Assembly (NCBI RefSeq): GCF_018829635.1 | Contig: NZ_JAHKKG010000005.1 | Coordinates: forward strand, 434,001 to 498,000 | Length of the DNA: 64,000 bases | Source: Paractinoplanes bogorensis | GTDB taxonomy: Bacteria; Actinomycetota; Actinomycetes; Mycobacteriales; Micromonosporaceae | Direction: 5' to 3' | Shown here: in pieces, positions 16,883-25,213 of the stretch | How positions within the stretch are numbered: the first letter of the stretch is position 1 | Layout of the letters: every line of letters begins with the position of its first letter | Program-made: the position numbers and the translations under genes | Notes under the pieces: model-generated | The model's database searches: none | What the model saw: only the letters and a program-made list of their open reading frames with translations | What the model was told of the DNA's origin: nothing

Positions 16883-18151
16883 GTGCGTCGCGTCGCTGTG
16901 CTGGGTGGAAACCGGATCCCGTTCGCCCGCTCGAACGGCCGCTACGCCCAGGCCTCGAACCAGGACATGCTGACCGCCGCCCTCGACGGCCTGGTCGCCC
17001 GGTACGGCCTGGCCGGGCGCCGGCTGGGCGAGGTGGTCGCCGGGGCCGTGCTCAAGCACTCGCGCGACTTCAACCTCACCCGCGAGACCGTGCTCGGCTC
17101 GCGGCTCGACCCGCGCACCCCGGCCTACGACGTGCAGCAGGCCTGCGGCACCGGGCTCGAGACGGCCATCCTGGTCGGCAACAAGATCGCCCTGGGTCAG
17201 ATCGACGTCGGGGTGGCCGGCGGCGTCGACACCACGTCGGACGCGCCGCTGCAGCTCAACGACGACATGCGCCGGGCCCTGCTCACCCTCAACCGGGCCC
17301 GGACGCTGCCCGAGCGGCTCCGCGCGGCGGCCAAGCTCAACCCGCTGCTCGCCTTCAAGCCGGACATCCCGCGCAACGCCGAGCCCCGCACCGGACTGTC
17401 CATGGGCGAGCACGCGGCACTGACCGCCCTGCGGTGGAGCATCGGCCGCCAGGCCCAGGACGAGCTCGCCCTGGCCTCACATCAGCGCCTGGCCGAGGCG
17501 TACGGGGAAGGCTTTTTCGATGATCTGGTGACGCCCTACCTGGGGCTGACCCGCGACCAGAACCTGCGGGCCGACACCAGCCTGGAGAAGCTGGCCAAGC
17601 TGAAGCCGGTCTTCGGCAGCACCGACGCCACCATGACGGCCGGCAACTCGTCGCCGCTGACCGACGGCGCGTCGACCGTGCTGCTGTCCTCCGAGGAGTG
17701 GGCCGACGCCAACCACCTGAAGGTCAAGGCGTTCCTGGTCGACAGCGAGACCGCCGCCGTCGACTACGTGCACGGCGACGAGGGACTGCTGATGGCGCCC
17801 GCGTACGCCGTACCGCGTCTTCTGGCTCGCAACGGCCTCACGCTGCAGGACTTCGACTACTACGAGATCCACGAGGCGTTCGCGTCGCAGGTGCTCGCCA
17901 CCCTCGCGGCGTGGGAGTCACCCGAGTTCTGCAAGGAGAAGCTCGGGCTCGAAGCACCGCTCGGCTCGATCGACCGGGCCAAGCTCAACGTGCACGGCTC
18001 GTCGCTGGCCGCCGGTCACCCGTTCGCGGCGACCGGCGGGCGGATCGTGGCCACCCTGGCCAAGCTGCTGTCAGACAAGGGCTCCGGCCGTGGCCTGATC
18101 TCCATCTGTGCGGCCGGTGGCCAGGGTGTCGTGGCCATCCTGGAACGCTGA
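16883..18151 (+). CDS. fadA2: Acetyl-CoA C-acyltransferase (thiolase), FadA2 type
   Basis: A 422-residue thiolase that would cleave 3-ketoacyl-CoA. The nucleophile cysteine is in VQQACGTGLETA, the histidine in EIHEAFASQVL, the NVHGSSLAAGHPFAATGGR block carries the second histidine, and ISICAAGGQG carries the second cysteine. GTG start after a strong GGGAGG ribosome site. Divergent from the FabG4-type gene, as in mycobacteria. The last 81 bases are also the antisense C-terminal coding end of the GGDEF/EAL gene. Confidence 0.94.
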   Translation: MRRVAVLGGNRIPFARSNGRYAQASNQDMLTAALDGLVARYGLAGRRLGEVVAGAVLKHSRDFNLTRETVLGSRLDPRTPAYDVQQACGTGLETAILVGNKIALGQIDVGVAGGVDTTSDAPLQLNDDMRRALLTLNRARTLPERLRAAAKLNPLLAFKPDIPRNAEPRTGLSMGEHAALTALRWSIGRQAQDELALASHQRLAEAYGEGFFDDLVTPYLGLTRDQNLRADTSLEKLAKLKPVFGSTDATMTAGNSSPLTDGASTVLLSSEEWADANHLKVKAFLVDSETAAVDYVHGDEGLLMAPAYAVPRLLARNGLTLQDFDYYEIHEAFASQVLATLAAWESPEFCKEKLGLEAPLGSIDRAKLNVHGSSLAAGHPFAATGGRIVATLAKLLSDKGSGRGLISICAAGGQGVVAILER

Positions 18152-20362
18152 CCAGAACTCCTCGGCCGGCTGGGGCCGGCCGAACAGGTAGCCCTGCGCC
18201 GACGGGCACTCGAGACCGCGCAAGGCCTGCCAGTCGGCCGGGTCCTCGACGCCCTCGGCGACCACCGACATGCCCAGCGAGCGGGCCAGCCACAGCACGG
18301 CCTGGATGATCGACGCCTTGCGCGGGTCGGCCGCCAGCCCGGCCACGAACGACCGGTCGAGCTTGACCACGTCCGCCGGCACCGACTGCAACCAGGTCAG
18401 CGAGCTGTATCCGGTGCCGAAGTCGTCGAGCGCGATCCGTACGCCCAGGCTCTTGATCATCTCGAGGCGCTCGCGGACGTCGAGCGACGAGCCGAGCAAC
18501 GCGGTCTCGGTGATCTCGACGACCAGGCGGGACGGGTCCAGGCCGGCGTTGGCGGCCAGCAGGTTGGCCAGCATCGGCACGAAGTCGGCCTCGGCCAGCT
18601 GGCGCGGGCTGACGTTGACCGACACGTAGCCGAGCCGGTCGCCCCACTCGACCAGGTGCCGCACGGCCAGGCGCAGCACGTGCTCGCCGAGCGGCACGAT
18701 CAGGCCGGTCTCCTCGGCGGCCGGGATGAAGTGGCCGGGCGCGAGGATCTGGCCGGACGCCGTCCGCATGCGCACCAGCGCCTCGGCCCCGGTGATCTCG
18801 CCGGTGGCGGCCGAGACGATCGGCTGGAACCAGATCGGCAGGGTCACGTCCCGGTCGCCGGCCAGGGCGTCGCGCAGGCGGGCCTCGGCGGCCAGCCGCT
18901 CGCGCACCTTGACCCGCATGTCGTCGCTGAAGATCTGCATACGGTTGCCGCCGCCGCGCTTGGCCGCGTACATCGCGGTGTCGGCGGCCAGCACGGCGTC
19001 GTCGGCGTCGGCCCGGGACGTGCCGGTGGCCAGGCCGAGGCTGAGCGAGACCTGCAGGTGGCCGTCGCCGAGCTCGAGCGGCTCGGCGAACGCGGCCAGG
19101 ATGCCGTAGCCGGCCTGGGCCCCGGTCTCGGGCGCGGCGGCCAGCGCCACCACGAACTCGTCGCCGCCGAGACGGGCGACCAGCGAGCCGGCCGGCACCG
19201 ACGAGCGGAGACGGGCGGCCAGCGCGCGCAGCAGGTCGTCGCCGGCCGCGTGCCCGGAACCGTCGTTGATCGTCTTGAACCGGTCGACGTCGATGTAGAT
19301 GACGTTGACCGGCTCGCCGGCGTCCAGCAGCACGGGCAGGTCGGCCTCGAACGCCGAGCGGGACAGCAGCCCGGTCAGGGCGTCGTGCCGGACCTGGTTC
19401 CGCAGCTCCTCCTGGTGGCGGACGTTGGCGGTGATGTCGAGGCAGTGCACGAAGATCAGGCGAAGCTCGCCCCGGGCGTCGTAGAGGTTGGTGCCGTGCA
19501 CCTCGACCCACATCGTGGTGCCGTCGTCCTTACGGCGGTAGTGCCGGACGTTGATCGAGTTGCCCTCCTCGGCCACCAGGACGTCGAGCATCCGCGGGGC
19601 GACCTCGTCGACCGGCTCGATCGGCAGGTCGGCCACCATGAACCCGGCCGGCAACTCCTCGGGCAGGCGCAGCCACGACCGGTAGGCCGCGTTGGTGCGG
19701 ACGATCCGGCCCTCGGGCGACAGCATGGCCATCGGCACCGGCGTCTCGTCGAAGGCGATGGTGAGCTGGGCCTGGCTCTCGTCCAGGTTCTGCTGGGCCC
19801 GGTGCTCCTCGGCCTCGGACAGGCGCCACGCGATCACCTGGAAGCCGGCCGCGAGCAGCACGGCCGTACCGTGCACGCCGGCCCAGAACAGCGGGTGCGT
19901 CTGGGCGGAGTGGTGCCCGTACGTGAGCTCCGGGTCGATGAGGCCGAACAGCCCGTGGTGCACGGTGGTGGCCACGAGGAACACGCCGAACGGCGCCCAG
20001 TCCCGATAGAGGGCGAGCGCGGCCACGGCGATGAAGAAGGTGAAGTGGGCCTCGGTCTGGCCGTGTGTCATCGCCACGAAGTCGGCGCAGGCGATGGTGA
20101 ACCCGAGCGAGACGAAGATCGACGGCAGCCGGCGGCCGGGCATGCGGACCGCGGCCACGACGCACGGCAGCACGAGCAGGAGCAGCCAGGTGGTCAGGTT
20201 CCACGCGCTGAGCTCGTCCTGCAGCGCGCCGAAGATGACCAGTACGGCCATGCTGGCGGCGAGCAGGCGGGTCATCAGGCGGTGGCGCCCGGCCCAGTCC
20301 TCGTCACGCAGTCCTCCACCGGTCGGCAGCCAGCCGAGCAGCGCAGTCGTCCGGGTCATCAT
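18071..20362 (-). CDS. Membrane GGDEF-EAL c-di-GMP turnover protein with PAS domain
   Basis: A 763-residue protein. Residues about 30-185 are five or six membrane helices with a conserved HFTFFIAVAALALYRDW-type sensor segment. A PAS domain (about 195-315) follows, then GGDEF (about 322-470, motif GGDEF intact near 399) and EAL (from about 500, with EALVRM, ITETALL and DDFGTGYSSL). Both catalytic signatures look intact, so it could make or degrade cyclic di-GMP. The start is one of two adjacent ATGs (20362 or 20359). It is divergent from an MFS exporter and ends inside the 3' end of fadA2 on the other strand. Confidence 0.93.
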   Translation of the reverse strand: MMTRTTALLGWLPTGGGLRDEDWAGRHRLMTRLLAASMAVLVIFGALQDELSAWNLTTWLLLLVLPCVVAAVRMPGRRLPSIFVSLGFTIACADFVAMTHGQTEAHFTFFIAVAALALYRDWAPFGVFLVATTVHHGLFGLIDPELTYGHHSAQTHPLFWAGVHGTAVLLAAGFQVIAWRLSEAEEHRAQQNLDESQAQLTIAFDETPVPMAMLSPEGRIVRTNAAYRSWLRLPEELPAGFMVADLPIEPVDEVAPRMLDVLVAEEGNSINVRHYRRKDDGTTMWVEVHGTNLYDARGELRLIFVHCLDITANVRHQEELRNQVRHDALTGLLSRSAFEADLPVLLDAGEPVNVIYIDVDRFKTINDGSGHAAGDDLLRALAARLRSSVPAGSLVARLGGDEFVVALAAAPETGAQAGYGILAAFAEPLELGDGHLQVSLSLGLATGTSRADADDAVLAADTAMYAAKRGGGNRMQIFSDDMRVKVRERLAAEARLRDALAGDRDVTLPIWFQPIVSAATGEITGAEALVRMRTASGQILAPGHFIPAAEETGLIVPLGEHVLRLAVRHLVEWGDRLGYVSVNVSPRQLAEADFVPMLANLLAANAGLDPSRLVVEITETALLGSSLDVRERLEMIKSLGVRIALDDFGTGYSSLTWLQSVPADVVKLDRSFVAGLAADPRKASIIQAVLWLARSLGMSVVAEGVEDPADWQALRGLECPSAQGYLFGRPQPAEEFWSAFQDGHDTLATGRTDGDQATAGALV

Positions 20363-20453
20363 GCGCCTCTCATCGGCGGACCACGTTTCCGGTCGCGGAG
20401 TCACCCGGTAGCGACATGGTTGCGTGACGCGGGCCACATTCCGATACGACCCC

Positions 20454-20514
20454 GTTCCGTTTCGCAACAGTCCGGCGCTAGTGTGCTCATCGGATACGGA
20501 ACAGTTCCGTTTCG
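20454..20514. promoter_or_regulatory. Palindromic operator and repeated element upstream of MFS exporter
   Basis: ACGGAAC-A-GTTCCGT (20496-20510) is a perfect 15-bp palindrome 25 bp before the exporter ATG. The 11-mer GTTCCGTTTCG occurs at 20454 and again at 20504, exactly 50 bp apart, or about five helical turns. This is the expected form of a TetR operator for the exporter and its downstream TetR gene, and it may also affect the divergent GGDEF/EAL gene. Confidence 0.6.
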
Positions 20515-20534
20515 AAATATGGGGGAAACGCCAG

Positions 20535-22127
20535 ATGGACGCACAAACAACGACCGCACCCGCCGGTCACCCGCGGCGGTGGGTCATCCTCGGCGTGCTC
20601 GTCATCAGCCTGCTCGTGGTCGTGCTCGACAACACGATCCTCAATGTGGCGCTGCGCACGATCGCCGACCCGGAGCACGGCCTCGGGGCCACCCAGAGCG
20701 AGCTCGAGTGGGCGATCAACTCGTACACCCTGGTCTTCGCCGGCCTGCTCTTCACCGCCGGCATCCTGGCCGACCGCCTCGGTCGCCGGATCACCCTGGT
20801 CACCGGCCTCGCCATCTTCGCGCTGGCCTCGCTGATCTCCACCTACGCGGACACGGCGAACCAGCTGATCGCCGCCCGCGCGCTGATGGGCCTGGGCGCC
20901 GCCGCCGTCATGCCGGCCACGCTCTCGATCATCGCCAACGTCTTCACGCCGCAGGAGCGGCCCCGCGCCATCGGCATCTGGGCCGGCGCGGTCGGCCTCG
21001 GCGTGGCCATCGGCCCGATCGTCGGCGGCCTGCTCCTCGAGCACTTCTGGTGGGGTTCGGTCTTCCTGATCAACGTGCCGATCGCCCTGGCCGGTGTCTT
21101 CCTGGTCAGCTTCCTGGTGCCCGAGTCCCGCGATCCGCGCCCCAACCGGATCGACATCCCGGGTGTCCTGCTCTCCATCGTCGGCCTGACCCTGCTCACC
21201 TACGGCGTGATCGAGGGCGGCGAGGCCGGCTTCGGTGACCCGAAGTCGTGGGGCACGCTCGCTGGTGCCGTGGTCGTCCTGGCCGCGTTCGTCTGGTGGG
21301 AGATGCGCACCGAGTTCCCGTCGCTCGACGTCCGGCTGTTCCGCAACCGCACGTTCTCGGCCTCGACCGGCGTCATCGGCCTGGTCTTCTTCGCCGCGAT
21401 GGGCGCGATGTTCTTCGGCGCGTTCTACCTGCAGCTGGTCCGCAACTACGGCCCGCTCGCGTCCGGTGCGCTGTTCGTCCCGTTCGCCGTCGCCCAGATG
21501 GTCTTCGCCCCGCGCAGCGCGGCGATGGTCAAGCGCTTCGGTCCCAAGATGGTCAGCACCGTCGGCCTGCTGCTGGTCGCGGCCGGCCTGACGCTCTGGA
21601 TCTTCATCGGTCAGGACACCCCGATCTGGATCGTGGGCGCGGCGTTCTTCGTGATGGGTGCCGGCATGGCCAACGTGATGCCGCCCGCCACCGAGTCGAT
21701 CATGTCGGCCCTGCCCCGCGAGAAGGCGGGCGTCGGCTCGGCCGTCAGCAACACGATCCGCCAGCTCGGCGGCGCGCTCGGCGTCGCGGTCCTGGGCGCC
21801 GTGCTCTCCTCGGTCTACCGCAGCAACCTGGGTACTGCGACCGACGGCCTGCCCGCTCAGGCGGCCGACGCGGCCCGCGAGTCGATCTCGGGTGCCTACG
21901 GGGTCGCCGAGCAGGCCGGCGCGGCCGGCGCGCAGCTGATCCCGGCGGCCAACGCGGCCTTCCTGGACGCCATGCACGTCGCGTCGATCGGCTCGGCGGT
22001 GTTCGCCCTGCTCGGCGCCGTCGTGGCCCTGCTCTGGCTGCCCGGCAAGCGCCCCGCCTCCGCTCCGAAGCCCACCTCCGCCGAGGGGCTGGCCGAGGAG
22101 CAGGGCGTGGAGCTGGTCGAGGCGTGA
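20535..22127 (+). CDS. MFS drug exporter, DHA2 (EmrB/QacA) family
   Basis: A 530-residue, 14-helix exporter. It has the N-terminal LVVVLDNTILNVALRTI helix (the D-x-T-(I/V)-V-N-V-A-L signature of DHA2), the motif A loop LADRLGRRITL, and motif C-like AVGLGVAIGPIVGG. The ATG at 20535 follows GGGGGAAACGCCAG. A TetR gene follows 14 bp later on the same strand and probably represses this gene through the palindrome upstream. Confidence 0.94.
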   Translation: MDAQTTTAPAGHPRRWVILGVLVISLLVVVLDNTILNVALRTIADPEHGLGATQSELEWAINSYTLVFAGLLFTAGILADRLGRRITLVTGLAIFALASLISTYADTANQLIAARALMGLGAAAVMPATLSIIANVFTPQERPRAIGIWAGAVGLGVAIGPIVGGLLLEHFWWGSVFLINVPIALAGVFLVSFLVPESRDPRPNRIDIPGVLLSIVGLTLLTYGVIEGGEAGFGDPKSWGTLAGAVVVLAAFVWWEMRTEFPSLDVRLFRNRTFSASTGVIGLVFFAAMGAMFFGAFYLQLVRNYGPLASGALFVPFAVAQMVFAPRSAAMVKRFGPKMVSTVGLLLVAAGLTLWIFIGQDTPIWIVGAAFFVMGAGMANVMPPATESIMSALPREKAGVGSAVSNTIRQLGGALGVAVLGAVLSSVYRSNLGTATDGLPAQAADAARESISGAYGVAEQAGAAGAQLIPAANAAFLDAMHVASIGSAVFALLGAVVALLWLPGKRPASAPKPTSAEGLAEEQGVELVEA

Positions 22128-22140
22128 CGCGTCGGTAACA

Positions 22141-22755
22141 ATGAACCCCATGACGACTGCCTCGTTGGCCGGCCAGGAGCGCAAGGCTCCCGGCCGGCCG
22201 CGCAACGCCCAGGCCGACGAGGCGATCCTTCGCGCCGTGCTCGACCTGCTCAACGAGGGCCAGACCGTGGCCGCCATCTCGATCGAGGCGGTCGCCGCCC
22301 GGGCCGGGGTGGGCAAGGCGACGATCTACCGCCGCTGGGCCAACAAGGAAGCCCTGATCGTCGACGCCGTCGCGGCGATGAAGGGCCCGCTGCCCGATCT
22401 GGCCGGCGAGTCCGTCCGCGACGACCTGGTCACCCTGATCAAGGCGAACCGCAGCGGTCACCTGCGCGGCTACACCAAGGTCACCGCGTGCCTGCTGCCC
22501 GAGCTGATGCGCGACGACTCGATCCTCGAGATGTACAAGGCGGTCGCCGAGCCCCGGCGCGAGCTGATGCGCTCGGTGCTGCGCCGCGGCATCGAGACCG
22601 GCGAGCTGCGGTCCGACCTCGACGTCGAGCTGACCCTGTTGATGCTGAGCGGGCCGTCGATGATGCACGGGCTGTTCCAGTGGCAGCCCCGGGTGCCCGA
22701 CGAGGGCTTCGTCGAAAAGCTGATCGACGCCGTTCTGCGCGGCGCCGCGGCCTGA
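22141..22755 (+). CDS. TetR family regulator of the upstream exporter
   Basis: A 204-residue TetR repressor. The HTH is IEAVAARAGVGKATIYRRWANKEALIVDAV near residues 48-77, preceded by the GRPRN leader common in this family. The C-terminal half fits the TetR_C domain of AcrR-like proteins (SGHLRGYTKVTACLLPELMRD). ATG at 22141 or the nearby 22150. It lies 14 bp after the exporter and is followed by a strong hairpin, so the exporter-regulator pair forms a complete operon. Confidence 0.92.
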   Translation: MNPMTTASLAGQERKAPGRPRNAQADEAILRAVLDLLNEGQTVAAISIEAVAARAGVGKATIYRRWANKEALIVDAVAAMKGPLPDLAGESVRDDLVTLIKANRSGHLRGYTKVTACLLPELMRDDSILEMYKAVAEPRRELMRSVLRRGIETGELRSDLDVELTLLMLSGPSMMHGLFQWQPRVPDEGFVEKLIDAVLRGAAA

Positions 22756-22763
22756 AAAAGAGA

Positions 22764-22798
22764 ACCGGGCGTGGGCCCTAGCGGCGGCCACGCCCGGT
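22764..22798 (+). terminator. Strong hairpin after TetR gene
   Basis: ACCGGGCGTGG and CCACGCCCGGT form a perfect 11-bp stem around a 13-nt loop, 9 bp after the TetR stop codon. A GAAAAAGAG stretch precedes it and no T-run follows, as is usual for actinobacterial terminators. Confidence 0.8.
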
Positions 22799-22967
22799 AC
22801 TCGCCGTCCGGGGTCCGTGTCGCTCACGCCCCCGTGCGGGAACGACCCCCCGTTATCGGATCCGTCCGGCCTCCTCACTCTGCTGCACGTACGGACTCCC
22901 CGTGCGGAATCCGAACGAATCCGGATGTCGTAGATTCCCCCTCATCCGTTTCGACGTCGGGAGGCCC

Positions 22968-24362
22968 GTGTCGCAGTTCGCCGCGCTGCCCGATCCGGGC
23001 CAGGCGCAGACCCTGGACGAGGTCGCGGGCTGCCTGCGCCTGCTCAAGGCGTGGGCCGGGAATCCCTCGTACGAGGCGATCGCGGCCCGGGTCAACGCCG
23101 TGCGCCCGGCCGGCGAGCAGGTCGGCAAGACCACGGTCGTCGACTGTTTCCGGGCCGGTCGGCGCCGGCTCGACGCCGACCTGGTCGTCGCGGTGGTCGA
23201 GGCCCTGCACGCCGACACCGGCTACACCATCCAGTGGCGCCAGGCGCTGCGCGTGGTCAGTGGCGAGACCCGGGCCGAGGCTCAGGTACGCGTGCAGGAC
23301 GCGCTCCCGCCCCTTCAGCCCGGGTACGTCGAGCGGGCCGCCTTCGCGCCGGCCCCGGTCACTGTGCTGTCCGGCATGGCCGGGTCGGGCAAGACGCGCC
23401 TGGCCGTGCACCATGCCCACCGCCTCGCCGCCGACCGGGTCCTCTCGGTCAACCTGCGCGGCAGCCATCCGGACCAGCCGCCGGTCGAGCCGGGCGCCGT
23501 GCTCGACGGCTTCCTGCGTCTGCTCGGCGTCCCCGGCCAGCACCTGCCGCACGGTCTGACCGCGCTGGCCGCGGCGTTCCGGGCCCGGCTGGCCGGAACG
23601 CGCAGCCTGATCCTGCTCGACGACGCCGTCTCCGACACCCAGGTACGCCCGCTGCTGCCCGACGTGCCCGGCAGCGTCACCCTGATCACCAGCCGGCGTC
23701 GCCTCGGCGGCCTGGTCGGCGCGGCCCACGTGCCGGTCGGCGTGTTCACCGAGGCCGAGGCGCGCGCCTTCCTGGCCGCCGCGGTCCCCGAGATCCCGGC
23801 CGGCCCCGACCCCGGGGCGGCCGACCGGATCGCGGCGACGTGCGGCTACCTGCCCCTCGCGCTGTCCCTGGTGGCCGAGCACATGCGCCGCCGCCCCGGC
23901 TGGACCCTGACCGACCACGCCGACTGGCTCACCGAACGCCGCCGCACCGGCCGCCTCGATGCCGGTGTGCAGACCGCGCTCGACGTCTCGTACCGGAGCG
24001 TCTCCACCCCGGCCCGGCACCTGCTGAGGCTGCTCGCCTTCCACCCGGGCCGCACCTTCGACACACCGGCCGCCGCGACCCTGGCCGGCGACCCGCCCCT
24101 GGCCGAGCTGGCCCGGCACCATCTGCTGCTGCCGGCCGGACCGGGCCGGTGGGCGCTGCACGACCTGGTCCGCGTGTTCGCGGCGGCCCGCTCGGCCGAC
24201 GAGGACAGGCGGGCCGACCGGCGGGCCGCCCTGACCCGCCTGCTCGACCACCTGATCGCCACCTGCGCCGACCCGGACGAGCTGGCCGCGGCCGCCTCCT
24301 TCGCGGCCGCCGAGGGCTGGCCCGACCACGCCGCCCGCCTCGAGCGCCGCTCAGGACGATGA
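22968..24362 (+). CDS. HTH-STAND (NB-ARC-like) NTPase without sensor repeats
   Basis: A 464-residue protein. Residues 1-100 resemble the HTH-like leader often fused to actinobacterial NTPases (LRLLKAWAGNPSYEAIAARV...VGKTTVVDCFRAGRR). The NTPase has Walker A GMAGSGKT (136-143), Walker B LILLDDAV (near 215), an ITSRRR sensor and GYLPLAL, the GxPLA motif of STAND ATPases. A winged-helix part ends near residue 430 and the protein stops soon after. The TPR/WD repeats that normally sense a signal are absent, so it may be truncated or signal through a partner. GTG start with GGGAGG at the right distance. Confidence 0.85.
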   Translation: MSQFAALPDPGQAQTLDEVAGCLRLLKAWAGNPSYEAIAARVNAVRPAGEQVGKTTVVDCFRAGRRRLDADLVVAVVEALHADTGYTIQWRQALRVVSGETRAEAQVRVQDALPPLQPGYVERAAFAPAPVTVLSGMAGSGKTRLAVHHAHRLAADRVLSVNLRGSHPDQPPVEPGAVLDGFLRLLGVPGQHLPHGLTALAAAFRARLAGTRSLILLDDAVSDTQVRPLLPDVPGSVTLITSRRRLGGLVGAAHVPVGVFTEAEARAFLAAAVPEIPAGPDPGAADRIAATCGYLPLALSLVAEHMRRRPGWTLTDHADWLTERRRTGRLDAGVQTALDVSYRSVSTPARHLLRLLAFHPGRTFDTPAAATLAGDPPLAELARHHLLLPAGPGRWALHDLVRVFAAARSADEDRRADRRAALTRLLDHLIATCADPDELAAAASFAAAEGWPDHAARLERRSGR

Positions 24363-25163
24363 GGTCGGCGCCCGTTGTGGCCATACGCAGCAGACAACGA
24401 TCGCGAGGATCGGGATCAGCGACAGGATCGCGAGCGGCTCGGCCCCGAGGAACACGAACCCGCCCCAATACACCGACGGGCCGTGGCCGTTGCGGTGGGT
24501 GTTGGCCAGCAGCGACCCGGTCGAGGTGGGGATGTTGCCCAGGCAGGCCGGGGCGAGCAACAGCAGCGTGACGACGCAGAGACCGGTGTAGAGCCGCCGC
24601 CGACGCATGCGCATCGACGTGACGAGCCCGAACAGTGCGCCGACCAGCGCACCGGCCAGGCCGCCGAGGACGGTGTCGCGCACGTGGCCGGGCGGCTCGG
24701 CCCACATCAGGTCGAGGTTCGGACCGGAGTCCGGGCTGATCTGCACCGCGGCCAGATAGCCGGCGCGGGTGCCGGTGACCTCGGTGAACGCGTCGCGGTC
24801 GGCCGTGGTGCGTACGTCCTGCCAGCCGTGGGCCCGCATCTGCCCGGCGACGTCGGCGGCGACCTGCTCCACGCCGGTCCGCTGCGGCATCATGCCGGTC
24901 ACACTGGTCCGGCCGGCCCGGACGCCGGTGCCGCCGAACAGGGTGTTCCGGCTGTACGGGTTCCAGAAGGTGTGCCGCCCGAACTGGCCGGCCTCGTCGT
25001 CGAACGGGATCGGCAGGACCGTCGGCGCGAGGGCGATCGCCGTGGCCGGGTCGGGCGCCATCGGGTCCACGTCCCGCCACGACAGCCACGAGCCGAGCGC
25101 GATCCCGCTCAACCCGCCGAGCACGGCCGCGACGACCGCGATCACGAACGCCCGGCTCCTCAT
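24351..25163 (-). CDS. Membrane protein, unknown function
   Basis: A 270-residue protein. An N-terminal helix (AFVIAVVAAVLGGLSGIALGSWL) is followed by an extracytoplasmic domain of about 120 residues with a GTRAGYLAAVQISPDSGP strand pair. Three C-terminal helices follow: VLGGLAGALVGALFGLV, LCVVTLLLLAPACLG, and AILSLIPILAIVVCCVW. No family is recognised. The start at 25163 gives MRSRAFV; an ATG 9 bases upstream is also possible. Its end overlaps the STAND gene by 12 bp. Confidence 0.75.
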   Translation of the reverse strand: MRSRAFVIAVVAAVLGGLSGIALGSWLSWRDVDPMAPDPATAIALAPTVLPIPFDDEAGQFGRHTFWNPYSRNTLFGGTGVRAGRTSVTGMMPQRTGVEQVAADVAGQMRAHGWQDVRTTADRDAFTEVTGTRAGYLAAVQISPDSGPNLDLMWAEPPGHVRDTVLGGLAGALVGALFGLVTSMRMRRRRLYTGLCVVTLLLLAPACLGNIPTSTGSLLANTHRNGHGPSVYWGGFVFLGAEPLAILSLIPILAIVVCCVWPQRAPTSSS

Positions 25164-25213
25164 GGCCGCCAATATAAGGCAACCTTTCCCGGCGGACCGG
25201 CCACCAACAGGGC

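Noticed and set aside
18656..21238. A plus-strand open frame of about 860 codons
   Set aside because: It is antisense to the GGDEF/EAL gene and then out of phase with the MFS gene; there is no protein signature.
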